DNA of 64,000 bases from Microbacterium oryzae (lineage in GTDB: Bacteria; Actinomycetota; Actinomycetes; Actinomycetales; Microbacteriaceae), in the NCBI RefSeq assembly GCF_030406385.1, contig NZ_JAUEPM010000005.1:124001-188000 (forward strand), written 5' to 3'. The notes under the pieces are model-generated. The model searched no databases. It worked only from the letters and a program-made list of their open reading frames with translations, and was not told the DNA's origin. Both the position numbers and the translations under genes were made by a program. Below are positions 59,683 through 64,000 of this stretch, one piece after another (the stretch's first letter is position 1; every line of letters begins with the position of its first letter).

Positions 59683-60705
59683 TCAGCTCAGGCCGCTGTA
59701 CGCGTGCAGCCCTTCGAAGAACATGTTGACGATCGTGAAGTTGAACAGCACCGCGGCGAACCCGACGATGGCCAGCCACGCCGAGCGCGTCCCGCGCCAG
59801 CCGCGCGTGGCGCGGGCGTGGATGTAGCCGGCGTACAGGACCCAGATGATGAAGGTCCAGACTTCCTTCGTGTCGAAGCCCCAGTAGCGGCCCCACGCGT
59901 CGTTGGCCCACACCGACCCGGCGATGAGCGTGAAGGTCCAGAAGATGAAGCCGATGATCGCGAAGCGGTACGCGAGCCCCTCCAGCGCCTCCGCGTCGGG
60001 GATGGTCCGCAGCATGCTGCGACGCGACGGCGCCTCGGTGGCCGCCACGGCCATCCGCTCGCGTCGCGCCTGCAGCAGCTGCAGGACCGAGATGGCGAAG
60101 GCCAGCGCGAAGAACGCGGTGCCGAGAGACGCGACGAAGACGTGGATGATGAGCCACACCGACTTCAGCGGGTCCATGAGCGGCGTGATCTCGACGTAGA
60201 ACAGCGACGAGGCGCCCAGCAGCAGCGAGACGATGCCGGTCATGAACGCGCCGAGGAACCGCAGGTCGCGCCAGAACAGCACGCCGAGGTACACCGCCGT
60301 GATGAGGAGCGTGCCCGTCATCGCGAACTCGTACATGTTCGACCACGGCACGCGACCGGCGGCGAGGCCGCGCAGCAGCGTCGCGCCGAGGTGGAAGACG
60401 AAGCCGAGCCACGTGAGCGACGTGCCGATGCGACCCCAGAGGTACCGGGGCGGGGCGGCGGCAGCCGCGGTGGCGCTCGCGCCGGCGACATCGGGCGCGT
60501 CGCCGCCCGCCGTCCCGCGCGCGCCCACGCCTGCCAGCTGCTTCGCGACGGCGCTCTTGGCCGCGGCGTCCCTCGCCGCAAGCGAGGCCTGCGAGCGGTT
60601 CGCGAGATCGACCGCGTACGCGAGGAAGCCGAGCACGTAGAGGGAGACGGCCGTCCAGACGAGCACGACGGAGAAGCTGTCCATCGTCACGGGGTCGAGC
60701 TGCAT
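59683..60705 (-). CDS. ccsB: cytochrome c biogenesis protein CcsA/CcsB (ResC-like)
   Basis: A 340-residue membrane protein with about eight helices. The tryptophan-rich WGFDTKEVWTFIIW motif is the haem-binding WWD-type loop of the CcmC/CcsA family. Other conserved pieces are RVPWSNMYEFAMTG and YAGYIHARAT with the haem His. Residues about 60-90 are a low-complexity Ala insert. System II pairs it with ResB for haem delivery to apocytochrome c. The start is ATG 60705, seven bases after TAGGAT; ATG 60714 overlaps that -10 and is less likely. Last gene of the cluster. Confidence 0.92.
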   Translation of the reverse strand: MQLDPVTMDSFSVVLVWTAVSLYVLGFLAYAVDLANRSQASLAARDAAAKSAVAKQLAGVGARGTAGGDAPDVAGASATAAAAAPPRYLWGRIGTSLTWLGFVFHLGATLLRGLAAGRVPWSNMYEFAMTGTLLITAVYLGVLFWRDLRFLGAFMTGIVSLLLGASSLFYVEITPLMDPLKSVWLIIHVFVASLGTAFFALAFAISVLQLLQARRERMAVAATEAPSRRSMLRTIPDAEALEGLAYRFAIIGFIFWTFTLIAGSVWANDAWGRYWGFDTKEVWTFIIWVLYAGYIHARATRGWRGTRSAWLAIVGFAAVLFNFTIVNMFFEGLHAYSGLS

Positions 60706-60743
60706 GGTGTCCATCCTAGTTTTCAGGGGGTGCCGGAGGGCGC

Positions 60744-62435
60744 TCAGCCCTCGAGCGCCTCGCGGTGCTTCCGGCTGAGCTGCTCGACGGCGTCGGGCAG
60801 CGTCGGGTCGTCGCCGCGAGCGAGGGCCGCGTACTCCAGGCGCACGCCGTCGGAGTCGGGGGTGGCCTTGACCCACATGCGTCGCCGCGGCACGAACAGG
60901 GCGACGAGGAGGCCGAGCGTGGCGAGCACCGCGAACACGAGCACGCCGAGCGCCGACGGGTCGTGGTGCACCTGCAGCGACGCGAAGCGCTTCACCGACT
61001 CGGCGTAGCCGAGCGCGGGGTCGGCATCCTCGGGGGTGACGTCGTCGAAGGTGATCGTGCCGAGGCCATCCGGCAGGTCGGCGGTGTCGCCCGGCGCGAG
61101 CTCGATGGAGTCCGTCCCGGTGTCGCCGCCGGTCAGCTGCTCGAGGCCGGTCACGTCGAGCGCGTACACCGAGCGCGGGGTGCCGTCGTCGATGCCGAGG
61201 TCGCCCGCATAGACGTTCAGCGTGAGCACCGGGTTCAGCAGGTCGCCGTACGCCGACGCGAACGCGCCCGAGTCGAGCGGCACCTGGGTCGGATAGAAGA
61301 ATCCGACCATCCCGAGCTGCTCGGGCAGTCCGTCGGTGACCTTGATGACGCCGGTGGAGGTCATCGCGGTGTCCTGCGGCAGGAACGGCACCGAGTCGCT
61401 GTAGACCACGTCGCCGTCGGCGTCGCGCACGGTGATCGTGGGCGCGTAGCCGTTGCCGAGGAGGTAGATGCTGTCGCCGTCGAGCTTGAGCGGATGGTTC
61501 ACCCGCACCGCATCCTCGGACGTCGAGCCGTCGGTGTGCGTGACGGAGACGTTCGCGGAGAAGTCGCCGGCCTGCCCGGAGCCCGCCTCGCCGTACGGCT
61601 GGTAGGTGACGTCGAACGAGTCCAGCTTCATCGCGTAGGGCGACAGCGCGGCGTCGTCGACGAACCGGCCGCGGTTCATCGACGAGTAATCGAGGAGGGA
61701 GTTGACGAACGTCGTGCCCTCGACGACCACGCGCTGGCCGGTGTAGGCGAAGCCGCCGCCGATGCCGACGGTGAGGAGCACGCCGACGAGCGCGGCGTGG
61801 AAGACGAGGTTTCCCGTCTCGCGCAGGTAGCCGCGCTCGGCGGACACGGAGAAGGCGCCGCGGCCGTCGTAGCGCTCCACGCGGTAGCCCTGCGCCTTCA
61901 GCTGCCGGCCGGCGAGGTCGATCGCGTGCGCGGCGTCGACGCCCTCGACCCGCTCCTCGCGGAAGGCATCCAGTCGGCCGAGGCGCGCCGGCGTGCGCGG
62001 CGGGCGGGTGCGGAGGGCCTTCCAGTGGTGCTTCGTGCGCGGCAGGATGCAGCCGATGAGCGACACGAACAGCAGGATGTAGATGGCCGAGAACCAGGCG
62101 GACTGGTACACGTCGAACATCTGCAGGCCGTCGAGCACGGGGAAGAGGCCCGGGTTGTCGCTCTCCCACTGCGTGACGCCGTTGGGATTCGCCATCCGCT
62201 GCGGAAAGATCGAGCCCGGCACCGCGGCGATCGCGAGCAGCAGGAGCAGCACGAGCGCGGTGCGCATGCTCGTGAGCTGCCGCCACGCCCATCGCAGCCA
62301 CCCGACCAACCCGAGCGCGGGCTGCGTGATCGTTTCGTCGGAATCGACGTGATCGGACGGGCGCAGCGGCTCGCTGCCGTCGCGCGCGGGCGCGGTGCGC
62401 TGGTCGGTCACGGGGTCCTTCCGGTCGGTGGTCAC
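60744..62435 (-). CDS. resB: ResB-like cytochrome c biogenesis protein
   Basis: A 563-residue membrane protein. Three N-terminal helices begin with MRTALVLLLLLAIAAVPGSIFPQ and FSAIYILLFVSLIGCILPRTKHHW. Then comes FREERV and a long exported domain between about 150 and 490, and a final helix (ALGVLVFAVLATLGLLVALF). These fit ResB of system II. The first start is GTG 62435, overlapping the ccdA stop (GTGA); GTG 62411 follows a good AAGGA site and may be the true start. It lies between ccdA and ccsB. Confidence 0.9.
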   Translation of the reverse strand: MTTDRKDPVTDQRTAPARDGSEPLRPSDHVDSDETITQPALGLVGWLRWAWRQLTSMRTALVLLLLLAIAAVPGSIFPQRMANPNGVTQWESDNPGLFPVLDGLQMFDVYQSAWFSAIYILLFVSLIGCILPRTKHHWKALRTRPPRTPARLGRLDAFREERVEGVDAAHAIDLAGRQLKAQGYRVERYDGRGAFSVSAERGYLRETGNLVFHAALVGVLLTVGIGGGFAYTGQRVVVEGTTFVNSLLDYSSMNRGRFVDDAALSPYAMKLDSFDVTYQPYGEAGSGQAGDFSANVSVTHTDGSTSEDAVRVNHPLKLDGDSIYLLGNGYAPTITVRDADGDVVYSDSVPFLPQDTAMTSTGVIKVTDGLPEQLGMVGFFYPTQVPLDSGAFASAYGDLLNPVLTLNVYAGDLGIDDGTPRSVYALDVTGLEQLTGGDTGTDSIELAPGDTADLPDGLGTITFDDVTPEDADPALGYAESVKRFASLQVHHDPSALGVLVFAVLATLGLLVALFVPRRRMWVKATPDSDGVRLEYAALARGDDPTLPDAVEQLSRKHREALEG

Positions 62436-63217
62436 AGCGGCGGCTCGATCGTGGCGAACAGCACGCCCAGGCGCGACATGATCTCGCTCCACAGCCCCGT
62501 CGCCATGAGGAGGCCGAGGACGATGAGGAGCACGCCGCCGACGATGTTCACCGCGCGGATGTGCCGGCGGAGGAACGCGGTGGAGCGGGTGACCCAGCCG
62601 AAGCCGAGCGCGACGAGGAGGAACGGGATGCCGAGCCCGAGGGAGTACGCGAGCCCGAGGAGGGCGGCTCGCCAGGCGTCGCCCTGGAGGTACGCGATGG
62701 ACATGATCGCGGTGAGCGTGGGGCCGATGCACGGCGCCCAGCCGAGGCCGAGCGCGACGCCGAGGAGCGGCGCGCCGACGAGCCCGAGCCCGCTCTTCAC
62801 CTGGGGACGCGCGATGCGCTGCGCGAACCCGACGAAGCCGATGAACACGATGCCCATGAGGATGACGACGACGCCGAGGATGCGCGTGATGAGGTCGCCG
62901 TAGAGGAGGCCGAACCGCGCCGTCGCTCCCCCGGCGAGGCCGCCGAGCACGATGATCGTGACGAACACGAGCGTGAAGCCGGCGATGAAGAGCAGCACCC
63001 CGCCGAGGAGGCGACCGCGCGATCCTCCCGGCACCGCGCCATCCGCCGACGCGCTATCCGCCGACGCGCGCGGCGCGACCGCACCGCCGATGAAGCCGAG
63101 GTAGCCCGGGATGAGCGGCAGGACGCACGGCGAGACGAACGACACGAGTCCCGCCAGCATCGCGATCGGGATCGCGAGCCAGAGCGCCCCGCCGAAGACG
63201 ACGGCGTCGAGGGTCAC
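62432..63217 (-). CDS. ccdA: CcdA family thiol-disulfide interchange membrane protein
   Basis: A 261-residue protein of six helices passing reducing power across the membrane to apocytochrome c. Two Cys are placed as in CcdA: FVSPCVLPLIPGYLGF (C31) and LGWAPCIGPTLTAI. Between helices a Ser/Ala/Gly loop with RASADSASADGAV is extra. Start GTG 63217; the stop overlaps the resB start. It lies 19 bases downstream of the thiol-disulfide reductase gene in the same direction. Confidence 0.93.
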   Translation of the reverse strand: MTLDAVVFGGALWLAIPIAMLAGLVSFVSPCVLPLIPGYLGFIGGAVAPRASADSASADGAVPGGSRGRLLGGVLLFIAGFTLVFVTIIVLGGLAGGATARFGLLYGDLITRILGVVVILMGIVFIGFVGFAQRIARPQVKSGLGLVGAPLLGVALGLGWAPCIGPTLTAIMSIAYLQGDAWRAALLGLAYSLGLGIPFLLVALGFGWVTRSTAFLRRHIRAVNIVGGVLLIVLGLLMATGLWSEIMSRLGVLFATIEPPL

Positions 63218-63236
63218 GACGCCGCGCCCGCGGCGC

Positions 63237-63872
63237 TCACGCCGACTCCGCGAGGGTGTCGGCCACGAGCGTCGAGAGCACCGATGCGCCTTCGAGCTGG
63301 CCGATGAGGATGGCGGCGATGCGCCCCTCCCGGTCGAGGACGAGCGTCGTCGGGGTCGCCTGGATCGACGTGGCGCCGGCGAACGCCAGCTTCACCGCGC
63401 CGTCGTTGACGTCGATGACGCTCGGGTACGTCACGCCCCACCGCTCCGCGAAGGAGCGGGCGGTGTCGGCCTGGTCGTACGTGTTGACGCCCACGAAGGA
63501 GACGTCGTCGCCCTGATGCTCCTGCCAGACCGACTCCAGGTCGGCGGCCTCGGCGCGGCACGGGCCGCACGCGGCGTACCAGAAGTTCACGACCGTGACG
63601 TCGCCCGCGGTGTCGTCGCTGGAGAGCTCGTCGCCCGTCTCGGTGACGCCCTCCCACTCGACCGGCTCGCCCCGCTCGTCCTGCGGGATCTCCTTGACGC
63701 GGAAGTCGCTCGCGATGAAGCCGGCGTTGTCGTTCTTCAGGTACTGCTCGGTCACCGGGTCGGCGGAGCAGGCCGCGAGACCTCCGGCGAGCGCGGCGAT
63801 GGCCACGGCCGCGACCGCTCGAACACCGCGGATGGCGCGGGGAGACGTGGTCGGAACGGCTGGCTTTCGCAC
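63237..63872 (-). CDS. TlpA/ResA-like thiol-disulfide reductase lipoprotein
   Basis: A 211-residue thioredoxin-fold lipoprotein. Signal peptide with lipobox GLAAC (C35), then YLKNDNAGFIASDFRVKEIP, VVNFWYAACGPCRAEAADL with active-site CGPC (C102 and C105), and TPTTLVLDREGRIA with the cis-Pro. It should reduce apocytochrome c outside the membrane, taking electrons from CcdA. GTG 63872 lies six bases after TAGGAT (minus strand), so the first gene of this cluster is probably leaderless. Confidence 0.92.
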   Translation of the reverse strand: MRKPAVPTTSPRAIRGVRAVAAVAIAALAGGLAACSADPVTEQYLKNDNAGFIASDFRVKEIPQDERGEPVEWEGVTETGDELSSDDTAGDVTVVNFWYAACGPCRAEAADLESVWQEHQGDDVSFVGVNTYDQADTARSFAERWGVTYPSVIDVNDGAVKLAFAGATSIQATPTTLVLDREGRIAAILIGQLEGASVLSTLVADTLAESA

Positions 63873-63955
63873 GGCTCAATCCTACGTTCCCGCCTATGCG
63901 TCACCTGGGGCGACGCTGTACGAGGACCGGTGGGGCCGCGCGCTGGGTCGGCGTC

Positions 63956-64000
63956 TCAGACCGCGCCGACGTCGACCGCGTCGTCGGTCGCGGCGGGCTC
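63956..64000 (-). CDS. C-terminal end of a minus-strand gene (cut by the window edge)
   Basis: Fifteen codons including the stop, reading EPAATDDAVDVGAV. Frame and acidic composition fit an ordinary gene tail. The product cannot be named; in related organisms a histidine phosphatase gene often sits here, but nothing in these bases shows it. Confidence 0.35.
   Translation of the reverse strand, partial: EPAATDDAVDVGAV

Overview
The window looks like chromosomal DNA of a high-GC actinobacterium, most likely Microbacteriaceae and Microbacterium-like. It is about 70 % GC by eye. It carries a menaquinone pathway, an FprA-type ferredoxin reductase, Actinobacteria-type small proteins (DUF4229, DUF7882, an FBP/FusB-like zinc protein) and a treS-mak-glgB operon. 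Many genes start at or next to their transcription start, with a TAGGCT/TAGGAT/TAGACT -10 box 6-8 bases before the start codon. I see no transposase, integrase, phage or CRISPR locus, so this is core chromosome with accessory metabolic cassettes.

Layout. 1-3.8 kb: M20 dipeptidase, YbdK-type carboxylate-amine ligase, hemerythrin-domain membrane protein and a truncated gene, all minus. 4.0-7.9 kb: tRNA-Met and tRNA-Thr (minus), M23 peptidoglycan hydrolase, inositol-phosphatase-like enzyme, six-span membrane protein, tRNA-Tyr (plus). 7.9-14.9 kb: a formaldehyde-dehydrogenase-like ADH divergent from treS-mak-glgB, which links trehalose, maltose-1-phosphate and branched alpha-glucan. 14.9-23.2 kb: PQQ-type sugar dehydrogenase lipoprotein, MFS transporter, a DUF7882 pair divergent from a MarR regulator across a palindromic operator, a second ADH, DoxX, an FBP protein, YajQ, an AXE1-type esterase and a possible 21-residue leaderless peptide gene with its own terminator. 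23.3-28.9 kb: DEAD-box helicase with a structured leader, a degenerate 19-bp repeat field, FprA, polyprenyl diphosphate synthase and MenG. 28.9-42.4 kb: menF, menD, menA, menE, menB and menC, interrupted by an alditol oxidase/glycerate kinase pair, PPK2 and small membrane proteins. A seven-copy 74-bp tandem repeat sits between two convergent genes here. menH is not in the window.

42.4-48.5 kb: a TetR gene and two adjacent 16-bp operators face an MMPL transporter whose C-terminus is a decayed ABC-ATPase-like domain. This is translationally coupled to a YhgE/Pip protein with a very long LADGA-type repeat. 48.6-53.1 kb: YdeI-like protein, an arginase-superfamily protein with altered metal ligands, and a LacI regulator divergent from a Gfo/Idh/MocA dehydrogenase and a TIM-barrel isomerase. 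53.1-57 kb: fructose PTS operon fruR-fruK-fruA with a 20-bp-phased direct-repeat operator. 57-59.6 kb: glycosyltransferase and acyltransferase overlapping tail to tail. 59.7-64 kb: cytochrome c maturation operon (TlpA/ResA-like, CcdA, ResB, CcsB).

The genes form short operons with frequent 4-base ATGA or GTGA overlaps (at 330, 2395, 11190, 12620, 18037, 20630, 45953, 52222, 56184 and 62432). Most units end in strong GC-rich hairpins. Respiration is the main theme: menaquinone synthesis, cytochrome c assembly, ferredoxin reductase and PQQ or flavin dehydrogenases. Around it are sugar uptake and storage cassettes.
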